A DNA stretch of 64,000 nt from Ciborinia camelliae (Eukaryota > Ascomycota > Leotiomycetes > Helotiales > Sclerotiniaceae): positions 1,833,795 to 1,897,794 of the forward strand of contig JANPYM010000003.1 of assembly GCA_025890175.1 (NCBI GenBank), read 5' to 3'. The notes beneath the pieces are model-generated. The model did not search any database. It was given only the letters and a program-made list of their open reading frames with translations, and had not been told where the DNA came from. The position numbers were made by a program, and so were the translations under genes. The stretch's first letter is position 1. Every line of letters starts with the position of its first letter. Below are positions 45,938 through 57,595 of this stretch, in pieces.

Positions 45938-46937
45938 AGGGGGTGAAGGGAATGGGATGGGACGGGGGTAGAATAAACATTTATGAAAAGGTTGTGTTGT
46001 ATCTGGGTTAATGATCTTAATAAAGTAGTGAGGATGAAGCCCTTCCAAGGCTATAGACCTCGATGTGGAGGTATTATGATGCCTAATGCATAAGGCAACT
46101 TATCGAGCCAAGTCACCTAGGTAAGGAGCGTAACAAAGGCGTTATGCTTAATGGAAGAAGAAACTATCATCTCACGAATAAATAGCCTCTAGTATACGTA
46201 GTAGCAGAAGAGCCGGCTCTTTAAACAATATTATTTAAGTATATACAAATAAACTTGAATCTAATGAAGGAATTTTTCTAATCAATTGATAGTTTGATTG
46301 TAGTATTCCTAAAGAAATACGATTAGCCATCTATCGACAGCACTAGTTTGTGTTATATGAGTAGGTATTATCGGATTTTTTAGATTCAGGGGTAGATATA
46401 ATGGTAGCAGCAAACAGAAGCGAGGTGGCCATTGAAACTTGGGCAATTTTTCATGACTTGAGGAAAGTCGAGAGGCATAAGGGATTAAAGAAACGCTGTA
46501 TTAGAGGGAAGGGGGACCAGATGTTGTAGTATGAAATCTGACTCAAATAAGAGTAGAGCCATTACCAATGCAGTTAGCTTTTTTTGTATAATACGATAGA
46601 AGAGAGAAAAGATTTGTGGATTTTCTAGCGAAATTCTCTGAGGCAAAATCGAGTCAACAACGTTCCTTTTGGGATCTCCTTTATGCTATAACTCGTTTGA
46701 TTAAGAGTTTCTTGTAGGGTGATAGATCATGGATACTGTAGTCATATCATTAAAAATCCGAAAGTGCCTCGGTATGGATAGTTACATCTTTGCAGAAAAC
46801 TTGATAGGACTTGATAGGAAAAGAAATCAAGCATATAAACCCCGTGACTCTAGATCATCTCATATACGACTCGAGTCACTATATCCATGCACCTCCTCAT
46901 CCTTATATATCCCATGCAATTCTTCCTCCATATAATC
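45938..46937. other. Intergenic, no gene supported
   Basis: AT-rich spacer between the convergent GT2 and kinase genes. No repeat or gene is recognised. Confidence 0.45.
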
Positions 46938-48797
46938 TTATGCCTCCCCAACTCCATACCCTCTACGCTTCTTCAACTTATCCAATCTTCTCCTCTTTAA
47001 ATTATCCTTCAGAAAACCTCCCCATTGTTTCCTCTCCTCCTCAATCTTAGCAATTTCCTTACTCTCTACCAGCCTTCTCCTTTTTCTAGCTTCCCGCAAC
47101 CTTTCATTTTCACCCGACTCTCTCTTCAATTTGAGCAGCTTCGCAATTTTCATTGCTTCCGTGTTCTTCTTTTCCTTCTCAAGACTTTTTAATACAATGT
47201 CCCTGTCCGCCTGCTTTCTCATGACAGGAGCTCCTCCCCCATATGTCCACAGGAATCCTTCTTCCTCCGCTTGTTGAACCTTAAACTCGGTACGCACCAC
47301 TTCCAACTTCCCTAAAGCCTGGTCGACGCCCATTTGAACGAAATCCCCCAGCTTCCTATACATCAATTTCTTTCTCTGCTCATTCTTTGATGAGACCGAT
47401 CTCCATACTTGTAGCGCAGTTGGTCGGTTGTGTCTATCCATAAGCATGGCCCATCTGATCTCTCGATACAAGTCAAAGGTCAAATGATCATCAATCATCT
47501 CGAATCTCTGAGGATTACTTCTCAAAATCGTCATCGCTTTTCTTTCGCTTTTGCTCAGGTCGCCCCAACTTTCACTTCGTGGGATTCCTACATTTGGAAA
47601 TTGAGTCAACTTGGCCATGAAATAAATCGCGGCGCCCACCGACCAAACATCGTATTTGGCGCTCATCTTGTTGTCCGGTGGTTCACATACACCATTCCCA
47701 AAGTAAAAGTCGCGAGTGCCGCCAATGGGTAGATGTATGGCTTCGCCAAAATCGGCCAGTTTGAGAGTAGGATATGTATTTTCAGGAGAATTTGGAGGTG
47801 GTGATTGGACGAAAATATTGCCTGGTTTTAGATCACGAAGAATGGTGGAGCGATTCCGTCCTCTGAATTCCCTTTTGTCCCTATAATCTGGATGCTCGCC
47901 GTGGAGAAACGCAAGACCACTCATCAATTGTTCAAACGCGTGCCACTAGGAATTAAGTTTAGCTATATCTACGAAGAAAGGAGAATGGCGTGATACTCAC
48001 GATAAATCCTTCGGGTATGTATTCAAATTCATCATGATAAGCGTAAACCAATGAGTAGAGGGTTCCGAGGTCGCAAAGCTCCAGGATATACATATAATAG
48101 TTGCTTGCCAAAATATCAAACTCTGCCCAACCCTCCAGGCTACACACACTCGGATGTCCTGATCTAATATACTCAAGGCTTGTCCTCAACTCATTTGCCC
48201 GTTTAGCACGCAAGCTCTGCCTGATCACTTCTTCCATATCCTTAACACTAGCCTCACTGGTCTTGGTAAGATCAGGACTGAGATCCGAGCCCATGTCGAA
48301 GTCGAAGTTAAATTCTTCAGTATCTAATCGCAGGTTCATAACTTTAATAGCATATTTAATACCATCTTTTCCCTCGGTACGGGTGTCTTTATTCTCGACG
48401 GAGAAGACTAGTCCAAATCCCCCTTTCGAAATGCACGCGTGAAATTCTATATTATCAGCTGTCAAATTGTGGTGGACAGGACGCCATTTATTTTGTCGGA
48501 CTTTTACCGAACGGAATGCGCCTACAATTGATGAAATTGGTTAGCATTAGTAGCCTTTTGCCTCGAAAATTGACAAGATCAAAGTCACATCTCTCAATTG
48601 ACCTCAATTTCTTTTCATAGAAATGATATAAACTCACGTATGACGCGAACAGCAATAATGTCTGGCTTGAACCGCAAGTTTCTTACAATGTCGACGCCGG
48701 CCCCCTTTAAACCCTCCTCCGATTCTTCCTCGTATTCTTCATCCCCCGATTCTTCCACATCACTCGCCTCCTCAGCCTGATGTTCTGGGTGTGACAT
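46938..48797 (-). CDS. Divergent protein kinase with LRD in place of HRD
   Basis: Exons 48638-48797, 48001-48521 and 46938-47945 give 562 aa. After an acidic N-terminus (residues 1-30) comes a kinase domain: Gly-rich loop SKGGFGLV (85-92), Lys113 in KYAIKV, catalytic loop ILRDLKPGNI (Asp265, with Leu263 where His is usual), DFGEA (Asp292) and YDVWSVGAAIYFMA. The activation segment has CEPPDNKMSAKYDVWS instead of the common APE. The C-terminal about 150 residues are Lys/Arg/Glu-rich and probably helical, with several basic nuclear-type clusters. All catalytic residues are present, so it may be active. Similar expanded, fast-evolving kinases are common in Leotiomycetes (inference). No named orthologue is assigned. 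Confidence 0.8.
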
Positions 48798-50887
48798 ATT
48801 TTCTATATCTGGATATTCATAAGATTCGAAATATTGTCAATGAGAATAGATCCAACTAATTTTTGCGATGGTTCTAATTGAAATATTGATTGAAATACGA
48901 GATCGATGTGACAAAAGAAATTGATATCAGAAACAAAGCTATCCTTTCAATGAATCTGTTTCCGGCACTTGGGGTTAAAGAACTGACAGAGACACAGAGA
49001 GAAAGATGTTCATAAAGTTGAGACAAAGAAATGATTATTCGATTCTTTCAAGTTGGGTGAAGAAAGTAAATACCTACCTGGTAATAGGCACTCGTGGGGT
49101 ATGCCAGAATAATATTTTAATCGAATTTGTATCATAAAAACATCCGGATATCATGACCGCATGTGAGCTCTTTAAATTATATATGTAATTATAAGCTGTA
49201 AGTTATAAGCTATTGCCCAGTCACTTTAAGTAGTCGGCAAAACTTATCAACCCCCCCCCTCGCCTCGCCTATCAAACCAGCCAACAAATCACTTTTATCT
49301 CTTCCCCTTTCCACCCCTCCAACCCTCTAAAAAGAGACAAAAAATGATCGAAAAAGACCGGGAGAGTTTGGTACGCCTAGACGTTTATATTCAATAATTG
49401 GGTGGTATATGATTACCATACATTCAACATTTAAACTCAAAATGTTGAATGGTTGTGTAATAGAATGGAACAAAATAAAACAGATATATCTTATATTCAT
49501 ATAATGCAAGGTCTGATTCAGCTTCATTTATTAGAAGAGAGGACTTTAGACACTCATCTTAGCTAGGATTACTGTATACATATATGTACACTTGAGAGAT
49601 ATTTAATAAAAGACTGTCTCCACATTGTATTCCTTTTCTTCTACTATCTTCAAAGACCTGTGCAGCGATAAAACATACATTGTTCTATAATACAATCTAC
49701 AAGCTCTCTTGAGGATATCAACCTTGTTGATCTAGCCGTATCCTACCAAAATACATCCACCTAGAGCATTAAGCAACAGCAGCATTCATGAAAATGCCTC
49801 CAGCGTCGGATTTTTAAAATTTGCAACGTCACTCCAACCGTATGTCAAATTTGGGGTGCTTTTGTGCCCGGACGACGACTTGTCGAAGCTGCAGGAGTGG
49901 CCAGAATTAGTATATATATTGTTGAACAGTATTTAGCCTCAGGAATGGATGGAGTGTCTAAGTGATTGTTTGAGGCAGGTACGTGCTACTAAAACGCCAT
50001 ACAATAGTAATACCTGCTAATTATAGGTATTTAACACTATACTTACGAGGTGGAACAGTACCCGCGGGATAGGAATGAGAAATCTGTATATTGGTCTCGA
50101 TATTCAAGTAAGGTTTCAATAAACTAAAACGGCTCCTAGACGGAGCTAACAACTTCATAGAGCCAATTCGACGGTGTTACCGGCAAACTTAGCGAACTCC
50201 ATGGAATGGTACCCAATTAATACATCTATGCTATGAACACCGGATACGTATGAAACCCACATGCCCAAGATGTTTGTATATGCATCTTATTTGGAATCTT
50301 CATTATCCGGAAGAACGTATGAGCAGATCTGGGAGCTGAATGAAAGAGACCAACCCAGGATGTTGAGGCTTCTGAGGCTCGGCTTGGCAGTTTAAATGAT
50401 CAGGGAAAATATTTTTCTTTACAGGATCTTGAGTCCCAGATGAGGAAACTCAGACTAGGCGAAGAATAATTATTCGGGGGGGGGGGGGGGGAGGCCTGGC
50501 ACACTTGTGCAGTTGATGGAAAAAGATAAAAGCAGAAAAAGGGGAGAGAAACGACTGATACGCCCCGAAAAGAGTTGAGCAGGCGCAGTGAGGACAAATT
50601 GGATGTGTTTGCAAGACCCCAAATAGGGGAGATTAAATAACAAGGAGGGATAGAGCAAATACTGATATATCATCTCAGTTGATTTCACAATCAATTGTCC
50701 TATTTTATCTGAAAATGTCTTTCCTTTTAGCCTCTGACCTCCAAGCTTTAGTTTAACTTATCCCCATATGACTGAAATAAAGAAAACCATGAATTGCTTT
50801 GCACATTTCCTTGTCGGGACTGCCAATTTGACGCGGTCGATCCTGAATCTCTGTCAATACTGGTTTTGCAACAAAACCAATCAAAAT
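48798..50887. other. Intergenic, no gene supported
   Basis: About 2.1 kb of AT-rich spacer. It contains a C9 run near 49250 and a G16 run at 50476-50491. A 66-aa minus reading near 49327-49527 has low-complexity composition. I see no gene. Confidence 0.45.
50476..50491. repeat. Homopolymer run of 16 G
   Basis: Sixteen consecutive G residues in an otherwise AT-rich spacer. It could form a G-quadruplex-prone or length-variable site, or reflect assembly uncertainty. Confidence 0.8.
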
Positions 50888-51391
50888 TTACTTACTTCGA
50901 GTAACACCTTTACCAAATCCAAATATTTTCAATAGAGCACGAACAGGCCAAAGGCGTCCAAATACCACAGCTAGTGCTGCCCAGACTCCGAAAGCGCTGA
51001 TATATGGGTGTTGAAGAACGATGGGCCCCAAGGTGTCTAGCAAGGATTTTGCAGATTGCTTAGGATCTTCAAGGGCGTTTAGACTAGCTACTCTCGCAGT
51101 GTTGAGGTGTCTTGGGGCATCCTGATATAATTGTTCTGCCACAACCTTCGCAATGCTCAAATGTCTGGGAGCATCCTGATACAACTGTTCTGCCGCTACC
51201 TTGGATCTTTCCAAGATGACTGGAGCTTTCTCGAGAGCAGAGTCGAGAGCAGGTTGGACTTTGGTAGCAGCGATCGCGGCAGCCTCTTTACCTCTTTCAT
51301 ACGCTCCTGGAGCATTGTCGAGTACATATTGAACTGCCTTTTGAGCTTCTGCAACAGCTCTCGCATAAAATGTTGATATATTGTCATCCAT
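50888..51391 (-). CDS. Helical repeat protein with C-terminal membrane segment
   Basis: 167 aa. Residues about 65-105 hold two near-identical 18-residue units (VAAEQLYQDAPRHLSIAK and VVAEQLYQDAPRHLNTAR) within a longer Ala/Glu/Lys-rich amphipathic region. A hydrophobic helix (ISAFGVWAALAVVFGRLWPV) lies near the C-terminus, followed by a short basic tail. It resembles membrane-tethered amphipathic-helix proteins of fungi, but no family is recognised. The end is uncertain: CGA-A is followed by a consensus donor GTAAGTAA, and an acceptor TTGACAG downstream would swap the last three residues for about 34 others ending near 50757. Confidence 0.6.
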   Translation of the reverse strand: MDDNISTFYARAVAEAQKAVQYVLDNAPGAYERGKEAAAIAATKVQPALDSALEKAPVILERSKVAAEQLYQDAPRHLSIAKVVAEQLYQDAPRHLNTARVASLNALEDPKQSAKSLLDTLGPIVLQHPYISAFGVWAALAVVFGRLWPVRALLKIFGFGKGVTRSK

Positions 51392-52271
51392 GACTTCTTG
51401 TCTTCTAATGGTAGATGAGGGGTTATGCTAGATGTTAGAGTAGTTGAAGTCAGACCATGAGGCAAACGCAGAGTTCATTGTGACACTGCATACTGCGGGG
51501 AGTACAATTGCAAGTAGAGGTGCAATTGGCTACATATTCATTATTTATCAGGCAAGCTGAGCCTGTAAGCCACTTCGTGGGCATAATTTTAACCGCTCAG
51601 TCAACATATTTGATGATCTAGAGGTTGTTAAATAATGGTCGTAGCATCTTATGTTGATTGGGATCAAGTTTATTTCAGAGATATAAAAAGATGGATACGT
51701 ACAGTAGGTTCAAACAGGTCTAATTCACAGCCTCACAGGCCTTGAGCTCATGGATTGGACCTAAGGGATCCAGTAAATCAAAGAACCTCGAAAGACCCCC
51801 AAAACTTAAAAAAAATCAAACTTAGTATTTTCCCTACCTACAATACATACACTACCTACCACTATAATTAGAATATCAATCAGTTTGATCATCCTGTTAG
51901 GCTACTATGCTGTCAATGCTGTCACCCCTGATAAACTAAAAAAACCCCCCAAACTTTTTATTTCCCCAAAATTACAGGGTATCAATCAGTTCGATAATCC
52001 CTGAAGATTGGCACAGGTCTCCACTGGCAGGTGTCACCTGGGCATTGATAGCGATCATCGATGATGGCCCACTATACCTAGTCTGGACTCTGGACTCTGG
52101 TGTCTCTGTACCTACCTAATTTCTCCACCTCCGCCAATCTATATTGGGATACTACAATCATAACTCATTGCCTCAATACAATCTTTAATCTTATACTTCT
52201 ATGCACATCCATTCTTCATCCATTTATGTATGTATCCATCCATCCATCCAGTCATTAATAATTAAGTCACA
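51392..52271. other. Divergent intergenic region
   Basis: Includes two similar short blocks (TATCAATCAGTTTGATCATCC near 51872 and TATCAATCAGTTCGATAATCC near 51980, about 108 bp apart) and ATCC tetranucleotides at 52230-52250. No gene is supported. Confidence 0.5.
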
Positions 52272-53113
52272 ATGGCAAACACCACTATCCATGAATCACC
52301 AGAGTGGGAAACTCCAAGACCGAAACGATCTTTCCTCAGCAAATACAATCTCTTCTCAAAACCGAAATCAACACTTCCTACCACGAAAGAGGAATCTTCG
52401 GAATTGTCGGGCAATGCTGTTACAACGGGAACCATTGGAAAAGCTACTTTGATCGAGCGATTCAATAATGTTGTGCCTAAAAATCGCAAATACTTTGGGC
52501 AGAGTCGCAAAATCTTCTTGCTGATTGTAGGTGGAGCAATTGTATTATTACTTGCATTGATCCTTGGATTGGGACTTGGACTTGGACTGAAACATTCATC
52601 GTATGCTATTTAACAACTTATTATTTACCAATTGTTCATACTGTTACTCCGCACGTCTTCGCGCGGCTGCTTGCGCGACTGCTTGCGCGACAAGTCACTT
52701 CTTACTTGACAATTGATTGAGATCAAGCACTAATTTATGAACAAAGATCAAAAGCTCTACCTCTTCCCTCCAATGGTGGAATATTCACAGGAGATCTCAC
52801 ATACTATGCGCCAGCTCTCGGTGCATGCGGGATAACATCCTCGTCAACTGATTCCATTTGCGCTGTATCCCACATCATCTTTGATGCCGCCTCAACCAGT
52901 TCGAACCCCAATGCCAATCCTCTCTGCGGGAAAAAGATCAGAATAACTCGACAAAAAGAGTCGGGAAGCGGGAACAACACAGTTGACGTTACGGTTGTCG
53001 ACAGATGTGTTGGATGCAAAGCCGCGGATTTGGATTTGAGTCTAACGGTTTTCGATAAGTTGGCGCAGGAAGCTGAGGGAAGAGTTACTGGAAGTTGGGC
53101 TTGGCTACAGTGA
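52272..53113 (+). CDS. Membrane-anchored barwin/RlpA-like protein
   Basis: Exons 52272-52600 and 52747-53113 (146-bp intron) give 231 aa. A charged N-terminal half is followed by one strong membrane helix at about 83-105 (IFLLIVGGAIVLLLALILG plus GLGLGLGL) without a cleavable signal, so a type II orientation is likely. The outer part is a double-psi beta-barrel domain: FTGDLTYYAPALGACG at the start and VTVVDRCVGCKAADLDLS at the end, as in expansin, barwin and fungal RlpA-like proteins. Four cysteines fit two disulfides. RlpA-like domains bind or act on cell-wall glycans; the usual lytic-transglycosylase activity has not been shown for fungal members. The intron contains a 12-bp duplication at 52668-52691. 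Confidence 0.85.
52668..52691. repeat. 12-bp duplication inside an intron
   Basis: TGCTTGCGCGAC occurs twice head to tail, with a partial third copy upstream (GTCTTCGCGCGGC). It lies in the intron of the RlpA-like gene. Confidence 0.7.
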
Positions 53114-53820
53114 GCTGCAGTGCATTGCAACTTTTGAGCGAAGCATTTGATATAAGAACAACCCGGACCTTTCTCTTCTTTTGGGCGGGTCTGGTATATG
53201 ATTCATGATTCATGATGGATTGTAGTTTTTAGTTTGGCAGCGGAGATACCCTTTGTTTTCATTATAGTTGGGACAAAAATATCGGGATGGCATATTTTCA
53301 TGGACACATAATGTAATGGATGTTCGAGTTTACATCGAAAACCGGCTTTGCATCTTGCTGTCAATCCTCCAGTCGCTTCGGGGGCTTTGAGACTCGGTTA
53401 GAATGCATGATCTTCACAATTCTGATTAAGTGATCTACGTACTGCCAAAGAACGGAGTACCTTCGCATCAAAAATACCCTAGTATTGTCTGAATTTATAA
53501 TTTAAAGCAATAGTTTTGCAACCCCTTTGATTGGGGGCGAATTCATTATTCACTCCCATGCTTATGTTATTAGATAAGTAGTTAATTGATTGGTTTTATC
53601 AATGATCATTCGCTACCCCTCTTGTTTCTGGTCACCTGCTTGGACATCTGGACCTGTTATTTTAAGCTTCATAAAATCTTTTCTTTCCACTTTTACCCTT
53701 CGTATTCTTCCATAACCCTCAGAGCAAGCAAAAACTCAACTATCTTCGACATTACGGTTTTAACCATCAATTCAAATCCAAATCTAAATTCAAACACAGA
53801 CATTGCACGCAACCACCACC
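53114..53820. other. Intergenic, no gene supported
   Basis: 3' flank of the RlpA-like gene and promoter of the small secreted protein gene. The longer open reading beginning at 53586 runs through probable leader sequence. Confidence 0.45.
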
Positions 53821-54078
53821 ATGCACTTCGCTATCCCAAACATTCTTTCCCTCATCCTCACTCTAGCCTTTCTCTCCCTCACATCAACCCCCCTCGTATC
53901 CGCCGCCTGCGACACAACCCAGAACAGCAAATTAACATGTACTAACCAACGAGAAGGAGTTGGAAAACTTCGTCGTGCGTTGGGGATGAGTGTTGTGAAA
54001 TCTAGATATGTGGATGCTGATATTGTTGTGCCTGAGAGGGATGATGATAGGGTGGAAAAAAGAGCGGAGGGCTGGTGA
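53821..54078 (+). CDS. Small secreted peptide precursor ending KR-AEGW
   Basis: 85 aa, single exon. The ATG at 53821 (CACCACCATGCA context) begins a clear signal peptide (hydrophobic 8-20, cleavage near VSA-A at 27-29); the ATG six codons upstream would put a His/Thr stretch first. The mature part has two cysteines and is then rich in Arg/Asp. It ends VEKR-AEGW at 80-85, so Kex2 cleavage after KR would release only the tetrapeptide AEGW or, more probably, the region before it is the product. Another dibasic pair (LRR, about 50-52) exists. It could be a secreted-peptide or effector gene. A downstream spliced exon is possible. Confidence 0.55.
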   Translation: MHFAIPNILSLILTLAFLSLTSTPLVSAACDTTQNSKLTCTNQREGVGKLRRALGMSVVKSRYVDADIVVPERDDDRVEKRAEGW

Positions 54079-55013
54079 AAGTGATTGGGAGATGAACGAT
54101 GAGGGACGGAAATAATGGATAGCTATTTACGGGGGAGAATCAGCGAGAGAACTTGCTAGTATGTATCTTGTATGTCTTGAAATTCAAGACATCCCAGCAA
54201 CGGGGATCAAGCGCATATAGACTAATGGAGTGTTAGACGTGCAGCATATGTCCTGTTTATTGAGAAAGGCAACGTTATACATCGCGAGAGAAGATATACA
54301 AGTTCACATCGTTGTTTTTCGGGGACGGAAGATCGATTAGTTTAAAGGTTATGGGGGATTTGCGCTTGAACTAGAGCTCATCACATACATCCAGTATTCT
54401 CAATTGATCAAACAAATAACTTCTCCACATCACAAGCATAACTGCCATTCCTTCCAGAAAAGATTTAGGCTCTTGCAGCTCAAGAGGCATATCCATATGG
54501 TATCACGTGTTATCTTCATACACGTGCTTGAAAGTGGATTTCAACTTTTAGCTTCTCATCTAATCTCACCATTAACAATCCTTGCAAGTTGAAACCCCGC
54601 CGTTAATAACAGTTCTACGGGCCGATACAAGCACTAGAAAAGTACACGATGCGTCAAATCGTTTGTCTTGAGCTTGGTGGCTTATAAAAGCTTGGCATCA
54701 CTCCTCGTTATTCACACTTGTGTACACAGTCAGCTCGTTCAGCTCAACGTTATATTTTGATTTGGTTTTTGAGTATATGACTTTGAAGTTGCATCATTGT
54801 TTGCGGTTACATTAAACTCTTGGATATTTGAGGATCTACGGATTGAATTTGCATTTTGACACCGCTGGTTTGTGTCTACTGCCTTACTCCATATGGATGG
54901 CTCTTTTACTGACACTGAATAGATAGATACCTATTGATACTTGAAGCAAATTTCTACAATTTTGGATAAATTTTTACAGACTTCACCATACTCACCTACC
55001 AAAATCAGCAAAT
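54079..55013. other. Intergenic, no gene supported
   Basis: 3' flank of the peptide gene and long 5' leader of the phospholipase gene. Nothing is recognised. Confidence 0.45.
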
Positions 55014-57052
55014 ATGGCCTGGATAGCAAGAGGCCAATCAAGTTTCGTCCAAGATACCCCCAATGGACACACATCCGCCGTTCCAGCCATCGCCACGCAT
55101 CGCGGGTCCCTTTGGTGTCTTTGGAGCGATCCATCGGGTGACTTGTACTATGCCATCGGCAACAATGACAGCTTCCAAACCCGAGTTCGTTTTCCCGATC
55201 AAGGAATCCCAGTTATGGCCGAGCTGCTGGGTCACCTCCATGCCGTCATCGTAAGAGCGGATGGGGAAATCGCTCATTATGAATATAATGATGTGGATAA
55301 AGATTGGGATCTGCCTACTATTCTCGACAAACAGTCTGGACTTTGGACGAACACTACGCCGGCGCTGATCAGTTATCATAATCATTTGATGCTGGTGTAT
55401 ATCCAAAACACGTATCTGTATTATTCGGCATGGACTTTAGATTCCGAGGATCAACCCGTCTGGAAATATCCCCAGGAAGTTAGTGGCATTAGTAAGGTAT
55501 CTGGAATACCTGCGATGTTTGTGTTGAATGGGGATTTGCATGTGCTTTGTGCGTCCTCGGATGAGAACCATCTGATTCTCGGCTTCAAATATTCGTTGCC
55601 CGAGGACCTTTGGAATTCTTGCGATGATGTTAGTGAAGGCAAAGCCGCACAGGGGGTTTCGGCTACTTCGTATGGTGATAGTGCGTTTTTGGCTTTTCAG
55701 GAAAATGGGCCGGGTGATACTTCTCATGTTATTTATATGAGCGAGTATAAAGATGGGATGTGGCATCCTCAAGAGCCTATTGCTGGTCAGACTTCTTTTG
55801 ATCCTCCACAGCTGGCTGTGCTTAATGGGAGGGTTAATTGTGTATTAAATTCGAATGATGAGAGCAAGGAGTTGCTGTGGTATTCTAGATCGTTGCTAGA
55901 TTACTCACTCAGTTCTTGGATGGCGGAACTTTCAGATGACACTCTTCTATCAGATATGACTATTCCAGGAACCCACGATAGTAATACCCCCCTCTCTACC
56001 CCCTCCCCCCTTTATTCATTCTCCAAACCCACACTAACAATTTCCCTCACAGGTTGCGCAGAATCCAACATCCCCTTCGTCCGCACCCAATACCTCTCCA
56101 TCGCCTCCCAACTCACGGCCGGTCTCCGCTTCCTCGATCTCCGCGTCCGCGTCCACACAGAAGATGGACAGCTATACATGTACCACGGCGGCATCCCCAT
56201 CAACATGCCCTTCTATCTCAAATTCGATTTCGTCATGCAGGAAGTCTTTGATTTCCTCTCGCAACACAGCCAAGAAACCGTCTTGATATCCATCAACAAC
56301 GACGATACATCAGGCAAAGAACCCCCTTCAGTTTTCTACTCCGCCATCGCCAAACATATTGCATCCATCCCACCATATCCATCCGGACAACCCCGCTGGA
56401 TGACATCCACCGCGCCCTCCACACTGGGTTCGGCGCGCGGAAAAGCAGTCTTGCTTCGTCGCTACAAATGCGCCGACGATGTATCGCCTGAGGAGAAAAT
56501 GGGATTAGATCTGAGCGGATGGTTAAACAACAACCCGGATTTCACACTCGAGACGGAGAGTGGCGTCACCGTACATCTGCAAGATAAATGGCAGTACGCG
56601 GACATCATCCCGCTCCAAAAACTGGTCGCGAGTAAATATGCTTACGTGCTGCACATGTTGGAGAAGGCGCGGGATGGGGCGAAGGACGATTGGTTTCTTA
56701 ATTTTATGAGCGCGGTTGGGGATCCCGCTCATAGGGGTGAGGTGGCTGAGAGTCATGTATGTTTATGGACCCAGTCCGCTTTATTTTTATTTTTTCCTTT
56801 CGCGATGCTATTAACGACCCGCTCGTCTCGTCCCGTGTTTCTCGACCCTCTCGCTAACATGTGATGATTTAGTGGATAGCAGTAGGCTCGCATAGCAAAT
56901 TCATCGGCGCATTTGTGCAAGGCATGAATCCGACGCTCCGCGCGAAATTTGATTGGGGGATTAAGAAACGATATGGGATTGTCCCGATGGATTATCCGGA
57001 GTTGCCGAAGGATTCCGATTTGATCGCTTTGATGATTGGGTCGAATATGTAG
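55014..57052 (+). CDS. PI-PLC X-domain phosphodiesterase with N-terminal propeller-like region
   Basis: Exons 55014-55980, 56053-56756 and 56873-57052 give 616 aa. The C-terminal half (about 295-616) is a bacterial-type phosphatidylinositol-specific phospholipase C domain with IPGTHDS (His321), FLDLRVR (Asp351, Arg353) and YMYHGG (His367), the two catalytic histidines and their partners. The N-terminal about 290 residues consist of repeated blocks with Trp and Tyr (SLWCLWSDPSGDLYYAIG, LWTNTTPALISYHNHLMLVYI), which look like blades of a beta-propeller lectin of the fucose-lectin type. No signal peptide or membrane helix is seen. The first intron is 72 bp and in frame, but without removal it splits the catalytic motif. 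Substrate may be phosphatidylinositol or a related head-group. Confidence 0.85.
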
Positions 57053-57595
57053 ATGTAGCGGGGCGGGGTGGAATGAGGGGAGGGATATTGAGGGTGTTGG
57101 GGGTGTTTGATGGGGAGAAGTGGAGAGAGAAAGTTGATGTTTATAAGTTTAGAACTATTTAGAGGTTTAGAGGGGTTTAGAATTATTTAGAGTTTAGAGG
57201 GTTTTAGAGGGGTCCCAACACGTTTCCAAAGCAAAAGCAAGCCTTTGTTCTATTTCTTGATAACTATCATTCTCATTCTTCTTCGCTGGTATTAAACACC
57301 GATCCATCCACCCATCCATCCATTCATCCCCTTCCTGAAACTTCATCCTGTATGCATGATAGGATATTGGTATACAAAAGAGCGCCATGCCCTTTCCATT
57401 TCTCATTTGCGAACCTAGCCCAGGCTTGTCTGTGTATCTATCCGCTATGCGCACCTTTCCCAAGTATTCAGCACCCGTCGTACGCCAGAGGAAAAAAGAA
57501 AAGTAATTCGAGTAACCATCTCCATCCATCCTTCAACCCAGGAGCCCCCCAAAAAAAGCACGCAACCCCTATACCTAGCCGAAGATAAAATAGTT
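57053..57595. other. Intergenic between convergent genes
   Basis: Begins with GTTTAGAG/TTTAGA repeats (57137-57205), then ATCC tetranucleotides near 57301-57330. No gene is supported. Confidence 0.5.
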
